From Clostridium cavendishii DSM 21758 (GTDB lineage Bacteria; Bacillota; Clostridia; Clostridiales; Clostridiaceae), in NCBI RefSeq assembly GCF_900141845.1, contig NZ_FQZB01000004.1, positions 351,752-415,751 on the forward strand: a stretch of 64,000 nucleotides of DNA, written 5' to 3'. Position 1 is the stretch's first letter. Each line of letters opens with the position of its first letter. The notes beneath the pieces are model-generated. The model did not search any database. It was not told the DNA's origin and saw only the letters and a list, made by a program, of their open reading frames with translations. The translations under genes and the position numbers were made by a program. Shown here piece by piece: positions 35,716 through 44,244 of the stretch.

Positions 35716-35752
35716 CTCCTTTCAAGCAGCCTCTTTTGTAGCTTGAAAGGAG
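35716..35752. terminator. Bidirectional terminator between tetR and GH20
   Basis: CTCCTTTCAAGC pairs with GCTTGAAAGGAG; T-runs follow on the plus strand and A-runs precede, so it can serve both convergent genes. Confidence 0.85.
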
Positions 35753-35799
35753 TCATATTTTTATAGGTTTATATTCCTTTAGAATTATCATAAATATAA

Positions 35800-37356
35800 T
35801 TAATTATAATAATTTATACCTTTATTCTTCATTCTTTCGTATTGAACTTTTAATCTGTATTTATATTCATTCCAATTTCTTTTTTCTTTTGTAGTCCATC
35901 CTATTTCAGCATGCCCTAATAACCTTGGATATATCATATAATCCATAAATTTAGAATTAGTAATTGTTTCTGTCCACAAAGGAGCTTCTATTCCCCAAAT
36001 TAAATCTTTAGGAGCATAATCAGTAGGATCCCATTTATAAGCCTTATCTACTGGAATATATCCTGCCCAAATCAAACCATATGGAGTTGAAGTATCATAT
36101 TTCATATCTAAATAACATTTCTTAGCAACTGAAACTATCATTTTCATTCCTTTATCTTTAGCTACAATATTTTTGTTAGACCAATTTTGTAACACAAAAT
36201 CTTTACTTATATCAGAAGATTTGTCACATGGGTCCCAGCCAATTGCTGTTTTTCCGTACTTCTCAACTATTTTATTTACTCTACCTACAAAGTAATAATA
36301 ATCATCTTCCAACGCATTTTTAGGTTCATCACCCCCAATATGAATATATTTTGAAGGTGATATATCCGAAACCTCTTTTATTACATCATCAATAAATTCA
36401 TATGTCTTTTCATCGTGACACTTAAAAGTGCTGAAACCTACATCAATTCCAGTATATACTTCTTTGCTTTTACCATCTTCATTTAGAAAATCATACGACG
36501 CTAAGGCTGCATTAGTATGTCCAGGCATCTCAATTTCAGGAATTATTTCTACATATCTTTCAGCTGCATATTTAACTAAACCTTTAAATTCTTCTTGTGT
36601 ATAATATCCTCCTTCTCCCCCACCTACTTGAGTACTTCCTCCTATGGTTGTTAACTCTGGCCATTTTTTTATTTCCAAACGCCATCCTTGATCATCAGTA
36701 AGATGTAAATGAAGTTTATTTATTTTATATTCAGCAGCTAGATCTATTTGACGCTTTATATCTTCTAATGAAATAAAGTGTCTTGCTACATCAATCATTA
36801 AACCTCTATAACTATATTCTGGTTTATCCTTTATCACTGAAACAGGAAGCGTCCATTCTATATTAGTAACTAGATAATTTTTTTCTATCTCTGCCGGAAA
36901 TAACTGTCTCAAACTCTGAACTCCTCTTGCAATCCCTTCTGCCTTATACGCTATTAAGTTAACATTTTTACTTGTAGTAGATATTTGATACCCTTCATTT
37001 CCTTGATCCTTTTCTCCTCCAATAGTAGTTAAATATATATTTCCTTCCAAAACTTTATCCGATTTAATAATATTAAAATCAAATCCTGTTGAAGGCTTTA
37101 GTTTTCCCTTTAAAAACTCTGCTATTTTATATATTTCTTCCGTTTCTTCTTCAGTATTTCCTTTTACATAAATTGAAGTATTTTTCGTAAGTATAAATTT
37201 CCCCTCACCTTCTTCACAACTCACTGGCTTGGGTACGATTTGGTTATCAAGTTTTTTAACCATAATTTTATTGATTATAAAAAATATTAAAAATATAATT
37301 ATTATAATTATTATTGCAACCGTTAATTTCTTTTTGTCTTTAAGTATATCATGCAA
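35800..37356 (-). CDS. Membrane-anchored GH20 beta-N-acetylhexosaminidase
   Basis: 518 aa. One N-terminal membrane helix (LTVAIIIIIIIFLIFFIIN) places the enzyme outside, followed by a GH20b domain (about 45-170) and the GH20 barrel: SYRGLMIDVARHFI, LHLHLTDDQGWRLEIKKWPEL, EIEMPGHTNAALASY and YIHIGGDEP, whose Asp-Glu pair near 343-344 is the catalytic dyad for substrate-assisted hydrolysis. It removes terminal GlcNAc or GalNAc from glycans. A GTG at 37365 overlaps AAAGGGGTG; the TTG at 37356 has proper spacing. It complements the mucin genes in region 1 but stands alone. Confidence 0.9.
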   Translation of the reverse strand: MHDILKDKKKLTVAIIIIIIIFLIFFIINKIMVKKLDNQIVPKPVSCEEGEGKFILTKNTSIYVKGNTEEETEEIYKIAEFLKGKLKPSTGFDFNIIKSDKVLEGNIYLTTIGGEKDQGNEGYQISTTSKNVNLIAYKAEGIARGVQSLRQLFPAEIEKNYLVTNIEWTLPVSVIKDKPEYSYRGLMIDVARHFISLEDIKRQIDLAAEYKINKLHLHLTDDQGWRLEIKKWPELTTIGGSTQVGGGEGGYYTQEEFKGLVKYAAERYVEIIPEIEMPGHTNAALASYDFLNEDGKSKEVYTGIDVGFSTFKCHDEKTYEFIDDVIKEVSDISPSKYIHIGGDEPKNALEDDYYYFVGRVNKIVEKYGKTAIGWDPCDKSSDISKDFVLQNWSNKNIVAKDKGMKMIVSVAKKCYLDMKYDTSTPYGLIWAGYIPVDKAYKWDPTDYAPKDLIWGIEAPLWTETITNSKFMDYMIYPRLLGHAEIGWTTKEKRNWNEYKYRLKVQYERMKNKGINYYN

Positions 37357-37520
37357 GGAATTCACCCCTTTTACTATACAATAATCATATCTTTATTTTA
37401 CCTTTTATTACATTTAATGTAAATATACTTTTGCATTTTATTTTTATTATATAATAAAATTATTATAGATTTAAATAAGTTTAATAAAGGTAAAAATATA
37501 TAAAACTAAAGCTTAATATA

Positions 37521-37566
37521 AAAAATAGTAATAGGAACTATGCTTAACACTCCCATTACTATTTTT
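37521..37566 (-). terminator. Terminator after xdhC
   Basis: AAAATAGTAATAGG pairs with CCCATTACTATTTTT. It ends the maturation gene series and separates it from the GH20 gene. Confidence 0.85.
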
Positions 37567-37570
37567 GAGT

Positions 37571-38611
37571 TTATTCAATAAACTCAAATAAAACTTTTAT
37601 AGATCCTCCACAAGCCATGCCAAGTTTTGCAGATACAGAGTTTGATAAATCATATTGTTTTAAAATAGATTTTTTGCTTTCAATAAGTTCTAATGCCTTT
37701 TCATATACTGCATTTTCTACTTTCCCACCACCAACAGTTCCAATAAAACTTTTATTTTTATTTATAAGCATCTTAGTTCCAACCCCCCTAGGACCTGAAC
37801 CGTGCTTTTCTATTATTGTTGCTAAAATCTTAGGCTCATCTCTTTCTAATATTCCATCAAAAATATCATTTTCTATGTTAATAATAGGACTTTCATTTTT
37901 AACTTTAATAATCTCACCTAAAATACTTATAGCTATTTCTGCTGGAGTGTTAGCACCTATCTCAAGACCAATTGGTGTATGTACTTTATCGACATCTTCC
38001 TTGGTATATCCATTTTCTAACATACTATTTATTACATAAGCTATCTTTCCCTTACTTCCAAGCATTCCAACATAATGAAAATCATTTTTAAGTATTATTT
38101 CTAAACACTTTTTATCATCTTTATGACCTTTTGTAACTAAAACAAAATATATATTTCTATTAAATTTTATTTCCCTAAATGCTTCATCAAAATTTTTGCA
38201 TAGAATATTATCAGCCATAGGAAACCTATTTTTATTAACAAAACCTTCTCTATCGTCAATTATAGTAATATTAAATCCTATCATCTTGGCCATTTTACAT
38301 AAAGGCAATGCAATGTGTCCACCTCCACATATAACCAAGTCAAGTTGTCCTATAATATGTTCTATAAATAATTCTATTTCATTTTCTAACGCTAATATAT
38401 ATGTACCTTTAGTAAAATCAACATTACTTAAATTTCTATCCCAAAAATCTTTAATATTTTCATTTTCTATAAATATTTTTTCTTTGCTTTTTAATAACTT
38501 TTGTCCTATTACGCTACTTCCGTTATATGCTCCTTTGATAACAGTTACTACAAATGCCTCACCATTTAAATTTAATATATCAAAAAGATTCCTATAAAAA
38601 TTCCTTTTCAT
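37571..38611 (-). CDS. xdhC: XdhC/CoxI-family molybdenum hydroxylase maturation factor
   Basis: 346 aa. XdhC proteins bind the molybdenum cofactor, aid its sulfuration (here perhaps selenation) and insert it into hydroxylases. Rossmann-like XdhC_C domain in the first half: LDLVICGGGHIALPLCKMAKMIGFNITIIDDREGFV (about 90-125), then VTKGHKDD, VGMLGSKGK and GLEIGANTPAEIAISILGEII. The CoxI/XdhC_N part follows: HGSGPRGVGTKMLI, GTVGGGKVENAVYEKA and a cysteine motif AKLGMACGGSIKVLFEFI. The domain order (C then N) is typical of the clostridial selenium-linked form. Its leader contains element A of the two-hairpin motif. Confidence 0.87.
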   Translation of the reverse strand: MKRNFYRNLFDILNLNGEAFVVTVIKGAYNGSSVIGQKLLKSKEKIFIENENIKDFWDRNLSNVDFTKGTYILALENEIELFIEHIIGQLDLVICGGGHIALPLCKMAKMIGFNITIIDDREGFVNKNRFPMADNILCKNFDEAFREIKFNRNIYFVLVTKGHKDDKKCLEIILKNDFHYVGMLGSKGKIAYVINSMLENGYTKEDVDKVHTPIGLEIGANTPAEIAISILGEIIKVKNESPIINIENDIFDGILERDEPKILATIIEKHGSGPRGVGTKMLINKNKSFIGTVGGGKVENAVYEKALELIESKKSILKQYDLSNSVSAKLGMACGGSIKVLFEFIE

Positions 38612-38762
38612 ATTACCTCACCTCCGTATATCTATTTTTTATACCTTTATATAAATGAACTTAAATTCATCTTATACTTTTGTTATTATATATATAAGTT
38701 TCAATAAAGATTATTCAAAAAATTAAATTTACTTTCACTCATAATTTATCATAAGTGAAAAT

Positions 38763-38822
38763 CTAAATTTTAATTTAGTTATTTAAACTTACTCATACGA
38801 ATGTAAATGAGTAGGAGTTTCA
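38763..38822 (-). promoter_or_regulatory. Two-hairpin leader element, copy A (before xdhC)
   Basis: Read as minus-strand RNA: AAACU, CC bulge, UACUCAU, loop UUACAUUCGU, AUGAGUA, AGUUU; then, after a 6-nt linker, CUAAAUU-AA-AAUUUAG. A second copy lies before mocA. It ends 152 nt before the xdhC start. Differences between copies keep pairing by G-U wobble or full covariation on this strand only. No known riboswitch class was recognised. The rest of 38612-38954 holds small hairpins (TAGAATCA/TGATTCTA at 38849-38880) and no gene. Confidence 0.6.
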
Positions 38823-38954
38823 TATTATTAAGTCTTTTATGGAACTTATAGAATCAAATTAAATAGTATATATGATTCTAATTAGCTATTTTTAACTAAA
38901 AATGTTTAGTTGTTATTATTTCTTAATAAATTTGTTTTTTATGTAGAATATTAA

Positions 38955-39539
38955 TTAGAACATATATACATGAGATAAATTATCCAATTCTTCTCTAGTA
39001 TCAATGTCCATCATCTCTACTTCATTAGAAATAGAAACCCTTTCTAAGTCATAAAGATGCTTTCTCATAACGGCCTTTCCACCAATATCACCTTCTAAGT
39101 TCATTAATTCATCTCTATATTTTTTCGAAAATATAGTGGGATTCCCAAGATTACCTTTATGTTCAACACAAGCCATCCCTTTATTACTTTTTTCAAATCT
39201 ATTAATTAGAGTTTCTATACTCATTAATGATATAAATGGTTGGTCACATACCATAAACATATAGGCATCTGCTTCCTTGTCAGTTTGCATTCCAAGCTTA
39301 ATAGAATGAGATATTCCAAGTTCACTATTGGCATTCATAACAACTTCAATATTTTGCCTACATAGGGATAATCTAATTTCTTCATATTGAGTAACTAAAA
39401 TTATTTTGTTGAAATTCAGCGCTAATACCTTTTCTACCACATTCATATACATTGGTTTACTATTAACTTTGGCTAATAATTTATTACTTTTAAATCTATT
39501 ACTATTTCCTGATGCTAGTAAAATTAAATTTATCTTCAT
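38955..39539 (-). CDS. mocA: MocA-family molybdenum cofactor cytidylyltransferase (NTP transferase)
   Basis: 194 aa. MobA-like nucleotidyltransferase that joins CMP (or similar) to molybdopterin for hydroxylase-type enzymes. N-terminal signature LILLASGNSNRFKSNKLLAKVNSKPMYMNVV, with CDQPFISLMSIETLI near 100 and GNLGNPTIFSKKYRDELMNLEGDIGGKAVM (about 125-155), all characteristic of MocA. Its own ribosome site is poor, but an 8-codon leader ORF with AGGAG ends in TAATG, overlapping this start. Element B lies 85 nt upstream. Between selD and xdhC. Confidence 0.85.
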   Translation of the reverse strand: MKINLILLASGNSNRFKSNKLLAKVNSKPMYMNVVEKVLALNFNKIILVTQYEEIRLSLCRQNIEVVMNANSELGISHSIKLGMQTDKEADAYMFMVCDQPFISLMSIETLINRFEKSNKGMACVEHKGNLGNPTIFSKKYRDELMNLEGDIGGKAVMRKHLYDLERVSISNEVEMMDIDTREELDNLSHVYMF

Positions 39540-39565
39540 TACTTTAAATTCTTAATATTGTACAT
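39539..39565 (-). CDS. Putative 8-codon leader ORF coupled to mocA
   Basis: TTTAGGAGACT then ATG at 39565 encodes MYNIKNLK and stops with TAA; the last A is the first base of the mocA ATG (TAATG). The good ribosome site before the mini-ORF and the poor one before mocA suggest translational coupling. Could be chance. Confidence 0.35.
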   Translation of the reverse strand: MYNIKNLK

Positions 39566-39623
39566 AGTCTCCTAAATTCATGAAATAAACTAATATAATC
39601 TATTATTTCTTTAAGTAAGACTT

Positions 39624-39682
39624 CAAATTTTAATTTGGTCAATTCGAACTCACTCATACGAATACAATGAGTAGGAACTTCC
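39624..39682 (-). promoter_or_regulatory. Two-hairpin leader element, copy B (before mocA)
   Basis: Minus-strand RNA: AGUU, CC bulge, UACUCAU, loop UGUAUUCGU, AUGAGUG, AGUU; then CAAAUU-AA-AAUUUG. Compared with copy A the loop is one base shorter, a stem U-A becomes U-G, and hairpin 2 swaps U-A for C-G. The element starts inside the 284-bp selD-mocA gap, which also holds a 20-bp imperfect direct repeat near the selD stop (39771 and 39820). Confidence 0.6.
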
Positions 39683-39823
39683 TTAATATTGCTTACGCTT
39701 GTACAATTCCTTTCATTATTTTTTATTTAATTCTTTTATATCAAATAGTAGATATATCAATTACACCTACATAATCACTTGAATTATTAATTAATATTTT
39801 TTGTATAAGCTAATCATTCATAA

Positions 39824-40861
39824 TCACTTAATTATTATAGGTTTTTCACCTTTATCAAGAACCTGTCCAATAATTTTTGCATATGAAGTAAAGTCTTCTA
39901 TTCTTGTCAGAAACTCTTTAACATTTTTTTCTGGAATTGAAAGTAATAACCCACCTGATGTTTGAGGGTCTATTAACACATCTTGAAGCTCCTGTGGTAT
40001 ATTTGACTTTAAAGTAAATTTATCTTTTAAATAATCAAGATTATTATACATTCCTTCAGGTATAATCCCCATTTTAGCATATTCCATAGCCCCATCTATA
40101 ACAGGTACAGAATCACTAAAAATCTCTATTGTTTTGTTACTACCGCTTGCCATTTCATAGCTATGTCCAATTAAACTAAAACCTGTTATATCAGTACATG
40201 AATGAACTTCAAGCCCACTAACACATTCTTTAGCATATTTATTTAATGTAGTCATAACAGATATAACTTCTTTTATTTTGGCTTCACTTAATAATTCCGC
40301 TTTGGCTGCAGTATTCATTATTCCAGTACCCAATGGTTTTGTAAGTACAAGTATATCTCCAGTTTTTGCATTACTATTTGAAAGGATTTCATTTGGATGT
40401 GCAAATCCACTTACAGACAGTCCATATTTAGGAATTGGATCTGCTATAGTATGTCCACCAGCAATTACTGCACCAGCCTCCTTAACTTTGTCATATCCAC
40501 CAGCAAGTATATCATGCATAATAGATGTATCTAAACAAGAAGGAAAACAAAGTAAATTCATAGCTAACTTAGGATTCCCTCCCATAGCATAAATATCACT
40601 AAGAGCATTTGCTGCTGCAATCTGACCAAAAGTATATGGATCGTCTACCATAGGTGGAAAAAAATCTACTGTTTGAATTATTACTGTATTATCGTTAATT
40701 TTATATACACATGCATCATCATTAGTATCAAATCCAACAAGCAAATTAAAATCCTCAAATTTAGGTAAACTATTTAAGGCATTATGGAGAACACCTGGAG
40801 CTATTTTTGCAGCACATCCTGAAGTCTTAGTTAAACTAGTAAGTCTTATGTCTTTTAGCAT
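39824..40861 (-). CDS. selD: Selenide, water dikinase (selenophosphate synthase)
   Basis: 345 aa. Makes selenophosphate from selenide and ATP for selenium incorporation. The N-terminal active site reads LTSLTKTSGCAAKIAPGVL with Cys16 and Lys19; the codon is TGT, so this is the Cys form rather than a selenocysteine form. Later motifs are VQTVDFFPPMVDDPYTFG, GGNPKLAMNLLCFP, AGGHTIADPIPKYGLSVSG and TDITGFSLIGH. The frame extends 11 codons upstream, but the ATG at 40861 is 8 bp after AAGGAGG. In a series with yedF, yqeB and yqeC it probably serves a labile-selenium cofactor. Confidence 0.95.
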   Translation of the reverse strand: MLKDIRLTSLTKTSGCAAKIAPGVLHNALNSLPKFEDFNLLVGFDTNDDACVYKINDNTVIIQTVDFFPPMVDDPYTFGQIAAANALSDIYAMGGNPKLAMNLLCFPSCLDTSIMHDILAGGYDKVKEAGAVIAGGHTIADPIPKYGLSVSGFAHPNEILSNSNAKTGDILVLTKPLGTGIMNTAAKAELLSEAKIKEVISVMTTLNKYAKECVSGLEVHSCTDITGFSLIGHSYEMASGSNKTIEIFSDSVPVIDGAMEYAKMGIIPEGMYNNLDYLKDKFTLKSNIPQELQDVLIDPQTSGGLLLSIPEKNVKEFLTRIEDFTSYAKIIGQVLDKGEKPIIIK

Positions 40862-40973
40862 TAACATATCCTCCTTAAATGTTTTTTTAGGCATATGACA
40901 CGAAATAGACGAGTAGATTAGTCTATTATTTGAATATGCCTTATACTAACTTCAAATATAATATATCTATTTT

Positions 40974-41594
40974 TTATAGCGTAATAACTTTTGTTGCTTC
41001 TTTCATAGCATCTGCTATATCATACATATTACTTACTTTCCCCACATTCAACTCTTCTTCAAGTCCATAAAAATTAAGACATGTTCCACATATTAATATT
41101 TCCACACCTTTTTCCTGCAAATCTTTTAAATGCTCTACTGCCTGGTCATTTAATGTAGGAACTTTTACTCCATCATTCATAAATAAAACTGATTTTGGTA
41201 GTTCATCAGATTCTAAAATCGTGTAAAAATACATTTTCATAAGCATCTTTCCAAGTTTTTCATTTCCTGAACCTATGGTATCTTTTCCAATAAATATTGA
41301 CCATGTTCCTAAATTTTTTTTATCCTCTTCTAATCCATCTAATATTTCATTACATGCTTCACATTCGTTAGTTTCATCCTCACAATTCTTTGAAAAATGA
41401 ACTTTAAATACACTGTTATCTTCTTTTAAATCTATCGTAAAACCTTGACTATTAGCTAGCTTTTTAAGATTTTGTACAGCAATTTTATTATCAACTTCAA
41501 TCAGAAAATTATTATTTTCACTATCAATTTCTTTCTTTGCCATTATCACAGGTATAGGACAGTTCTTTCCTTTTGCATCAATTATCTTATTCAC
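40974..41594 (-). CDS. yedF: Selenium metabolism protein YedF (TusA-like plus DsrE-like domains)
   Basis: 206 aa. Residues 1-70 are a TusA/SirA-like domain with the CPxP motif (DAKGKNCPIPVIMAKKEI); a Cys pair ECEACNEI links to a DsrE/DsrF-like domain (about 95-206) with LICGTCLNFYGLEEELNVG. The family co-occurs with selD and selenium-dependent hydroxylases and is thought to handle sulfur or selenium. GTG start after AGGAGGG. 112 bp before selD. Confidence 0.9.
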   Translation of the reverse strand: MNKIIDAKGKNCPIPVIMAKKEIDSENNNFLIEVDNKIAVQNLKKLANSQGFTIDLKEDNSVFKVHFSKNCEDETNECEACNEILDGLEEDKKNLGTWSIFIGKDTIGSGNEKLGKMLMKMYFYTILESDELPKSVLFMNDGVKVPTLNDQAVEHLKDLQEKGVEILICGTCLNFYGLEEELNVGKVSNMYDIADAMKEATKVITL

Positions 41595-41676
41595 TTATTA
41601 GCCCTCCTAACAAAATTATTATTTTGTTTAATTATTTTAAAACAACTTTAATTTGATAAATAAGCTTTATTAAAAC

Positions 41677-42459
41677 TTATCTATTATTTAAATATAAAAT
41701 CGCTTCTAAAACACCACCTCCAATAGACCTAGCTTTATCTGAAATTGTGAAACAATTATCTCTTTCACATCTTGGATCAATATCTCCACTTTTCATTCCT
41801 TTAAATACATAAATATCTTTTTGGAGCATTCCTCGCACTATACCATTTATTTCTGCAAAAATTGGTGTTTCATCAACATAAGCTACAATATCACCTTTCT
41901 GTACATAATCCCCTATTCTAGATATAGGTAATATTTTTCCATCTTTTGTAGCCCTAATTATTCGTTCTGTAGTATGTCCTCCAATATCACCAGGTATACC
42001 AGTATTAGGTATAGCACCTCCACTATATATTGTCTTTCCTAAATAATGTCCTCTTTTTGTTTCAATAACACAATGACAATCAATACCTGCTGTAAATCCT
42101 GGACCAAGTGCAATTACAATTCTTGCCTCATCAATATGAGTACCCAAATTTTGCTTCGCTATTATAGCATCTATTACTATATCCGGTTTAATCTCCCTTA
42201 CAATTTCAGCTTTTTCATCTACTATAATGGGGATATTTCCCTCATTAATAATTCTACTGATATCCTCTTTTTTAGAAGCTAATACTGCTTTAATTCCTTC
42301 AACTTCTATTTCCTTATCATAAACAGCTTGTGAAAAAGCCACTGTTCTCCTCACTGTAGTTGGTTTTGAGATTTCTGTCATAACTATAGTAAATCCACAT
42401 CTTTTCAACCTATGAGCGACGCCTGTAGCCAAATCTCCAGCACCTTTTATTAATACCAT
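41677..42459 (-). CDS. yqeB: Selenium-dependent molybdenum hydroxylase system protein YqeB
   Basis: 260 aa. N-terminal Rossmann segment VLIKGAGDLATGVAHRLKRCGF and later VIDAIIAKQNLGTH, ALGPGFTAG, CHCVIETKRGHYLGKTIYSG, GIPGDIGGHTTERIIRA match the YqeB/EF2563 family tied to selenium-dependent molybdenum hydroxylases. Precise reaction unknown; probably a maturation step for the selenium ligand. A GTG at 42471 lies in the AGGGTGGG ribosome site, so the ATG at 42459 is chosen. Confidence 0.88.
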   Translation of the reverse strand: MVLIKGAGDLATGVAHRLKRCGFTIVMTEISKPTTVRRTVAFSQAVYDKEIEVEGIKAVLASKKEDISRIINEGNIPIIVDEKAEIVREIKPDIVIDAIIAKQNLGTHIDEARIVIALGPGFTAGIDCHCVIETKRGHYLGKTIYSGGAIPNTGIPGDIGGHTTERIIRATKDGKILPISRIGDYVQKGDIVAYVDETPIFAEINGIVRGMLQKDIYVFKGMKSGDIDPRCERDNCFTISDKARSIGGGVLEAILYLNNR

Positions 42460-42603
42460 TCTCAATCCCACCCTATTTAAATTTTTAATATATAAATTGC
42501 ACTATGCTTTCTAGAAATTAAATTTAATACTATCCTGCGTTTAACAAGTACATTAATATAAATGTGAATTTTAAATTTCAACATTTATATCTACTTTTAA
42601 ACC

Positions 42604-43419
42604 TTATATATTATCTCTAAACGTTGTTAATATTAATTCATTTACTCCTAATTTAGAAAATTCGCAAAAAATATTTTTACCTATTTTAAACTTTTTTGTA
42701 TTATCTACTTTATTTACAATTACCTTATAATCACACTTTACGTTCTTTTTTTGTCCATTTTCACTTAATAATATCTTTGCAATATCCCCTTCATTAATAA
42801 TATGTTGACCATTTGTATCTAAAAATTTTGAAACTAAATTTGCTCTATGGCATGTCTCATTAATGCTTTTTCCTACTGAATCAATACCACATACCCCTAC
42901 AACTAGGTTACTTCCTTCTAATATTACTGGTTCATGTTCAGCTGGTACCTTTAATGGCAATCTTTTTGCTCCATCAGCTTCAACTAGTATGAAATCAGCT
43001 AATTCTATAAGACTTATAAACGTTTCTTTTGGTAATTCACTTAATTTTTTCAATTCTTCTTCTTCAGTGCAATGTACTGTTTTTTCATTATTCACCTTAA
43101 TTGTTTTAGAATTTATATCCTTTTCATCATATAACATTCCAACTGTAATCATATTTTCACTATGTAATAAATCTATAATATCTTTCTTTTTTCCTGAAAG
43201 TACTACATTACTTTTAGGCATAAACATATGTGTAGTAGTAGTTACAATAACCTTTTTTCCTAATTTACTTAATTCATTACCTAATTCATATATTAAGCTT
43301 GTTTTACCTCCGCCTCCTACAAATGAGATTATCATCTTTGTATTAACATCTATTTTTAGTGCCTCTATTAATAATTTGGTTTTCCTTATTTCTTCATTAT
43401 TAAACATAAAGATTTTCAT
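42604..43419 (-). CDS. yqeC: Selenium cofactor biosynthesis protein YqeC
   Basis: 271 aa, P-loop protein: MIISFVGGGGKTSLIYELGNEL (Walker A GGGGKTS, about 33-40), then VTTTTHMFMP, LVEADGAKRLPLKVPAEHEPVI and VVGVCGIDSVGKS. These define the YqeC family of selenium-dependent hydroxylase systems. Probable NTP-dependent maturation enzyme. 45 bp after the importer ATPase and followed by yqeB after a 144-bp gap without a gene. Confidence 0.88.
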   Translation of the reverse strand: MKIFMFNNEEIRKTKLLIEALKIDVNTKMIISFVGGGGKTSLIYELGNELSKLGKKVIVTTTTHMFMPKSNVVLSGKKKDIIDLLHSENMITVGMLYDEKDINSKTIKVNNEKTVHCTEEEELKKLSELPKETFISLIELADFILVEADGAKRLPLKVPAEHEPVILEGSNLVVGVCGIDSVGKSINETCHRANLVSKFLDTNGQHIINEGDIAKILLSENGQKKNVKCDYKVIVNKVDNTKKFKIGKNIFCEFSKLGVNELILTTFRDNI

Positions 43420-43464
43420 ATTCTCACCTTCACCTAGTTTCTAAATTGCTATAATATATAAGTC

Positions 43465-44244
43465 CTAGCACACTATAAATGGACCAAACTTTGTATATGA
43501 AATCTCAAACTTTCTATTATATATTTTTTCCATTATAACTACGAATTTTTTCTCATATCCTTCAATTTTACAATCAATAAAATCTACTATTTCATTATCA
43601 TTTAATATTACTATTTTATCTGCGTATCTTAACGCTAAATTAATATCATGTACTGTAATTAAATTTATTAAATTATTTTCTCTAATCAAGTTACTAATGA
43701 ATGTAAAAAAATCATGTTGTTTTACATAATCTAAAAATGTATTTGGTTCATCTAAAAGTATAATATTAGAATTTTGAACAAATACTCGTGCTAAGTAAAC
43801 TAATCTTCTCTCTCCTCCGCTTAGTTCACTTATATATTTATTCTTTAGATGCTCTATATTAAGCTTATTAAGCACTTCATTAACCAATTTATAATGTTCC
43901 TTACTTGGCATATCAAATACTCCAAGATAAGGTGTAACTCCCATAACAATAACATCCTCCACACTATAATTTTGGGTTGTGTGCAGATTTTGGGGAATAT
44001 ATGATACCAACTTACCTCTTTCTTTATTGGAGATTTCTAGTATATTTTTATTATCATAAATCACTTCCCCACTTATAGTTTTCACAAGTCCAATCATAGA
44101 TTTTATAAGTGTTGTCTTCCCTGATCCATTTAAACCTAAAAGAATAGTTACTTCTCCTTTATTAAGAAAGAGATTAATATTTTTTAATACTATTTTATCT
44201 AAATAATTAACATTTAAATTTCTTATTTCTAGATCACCTTTCAT
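43465..44244 (-). CDS. FecE/MolC-type ABC importer ATPase
   Basis: 259 aa. Walker A LGLNGSGKTT (about 33-42), signature LSGGERRLVYLARVF, Walker B IILLDEPNTFLD and switch VHDINLALRYADKI. Belongs to the type II importer ATPases (siderophore, cobalamin, MolBCA). Start overlaps the permease stop by 4 bp. Within a Mo/Se cluster, molybdate or tungstate import is the likely job rather than iron. Confidence 0.85.
   Translation of the reverse strand: MKGDLEIRNLNVNYLDKIVLKNINLFLNKGEVTILLGLNGSGKTTLIKSMIGLVKTISGEVIYDNKNILEISNKERGKLVSYIPQNLHTTQNYSVEDVIVMGVTPYLGVFDMPSKEHYKLVNEVLNKLNIEHLKNKYISELSGGERRLVYLARVFVQNSNIILLDEPNTFLDYVKQHDFFTFISNLIRENNLINLITVHDINLALRYADKIVILNDNEIVDFIDCKIEGYEKKFVVIMEKIYNRKFEISYTKFGPFIVC

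Noticed and set aside
33342..39696. Shared 15-mer TTAATATTGCTTACG at 33342 and 39682
   Set aside because: Too short and AT-rich to separate from chance, and the flanks do not align.
38612..39823. Known Moco or purine riboswitch in the mocA/xdhC leaders
   Set aside because: The elements are too short and lack the conserved cores of those classes; kept as an unassigned motif instead.
40815..40817. Possible selenocysteine codon in selD
   Set aside because: The active-site codon is TGT (Cys) on the coding strand, not TGA, so no selenocysteine is needed.
42863..43444. 193-aa plus-strand ORF opposite yqeC
   Set aside because: Complementary-frame artefact; yqeC has clear family motifs and a ribosome site on the minus strand.
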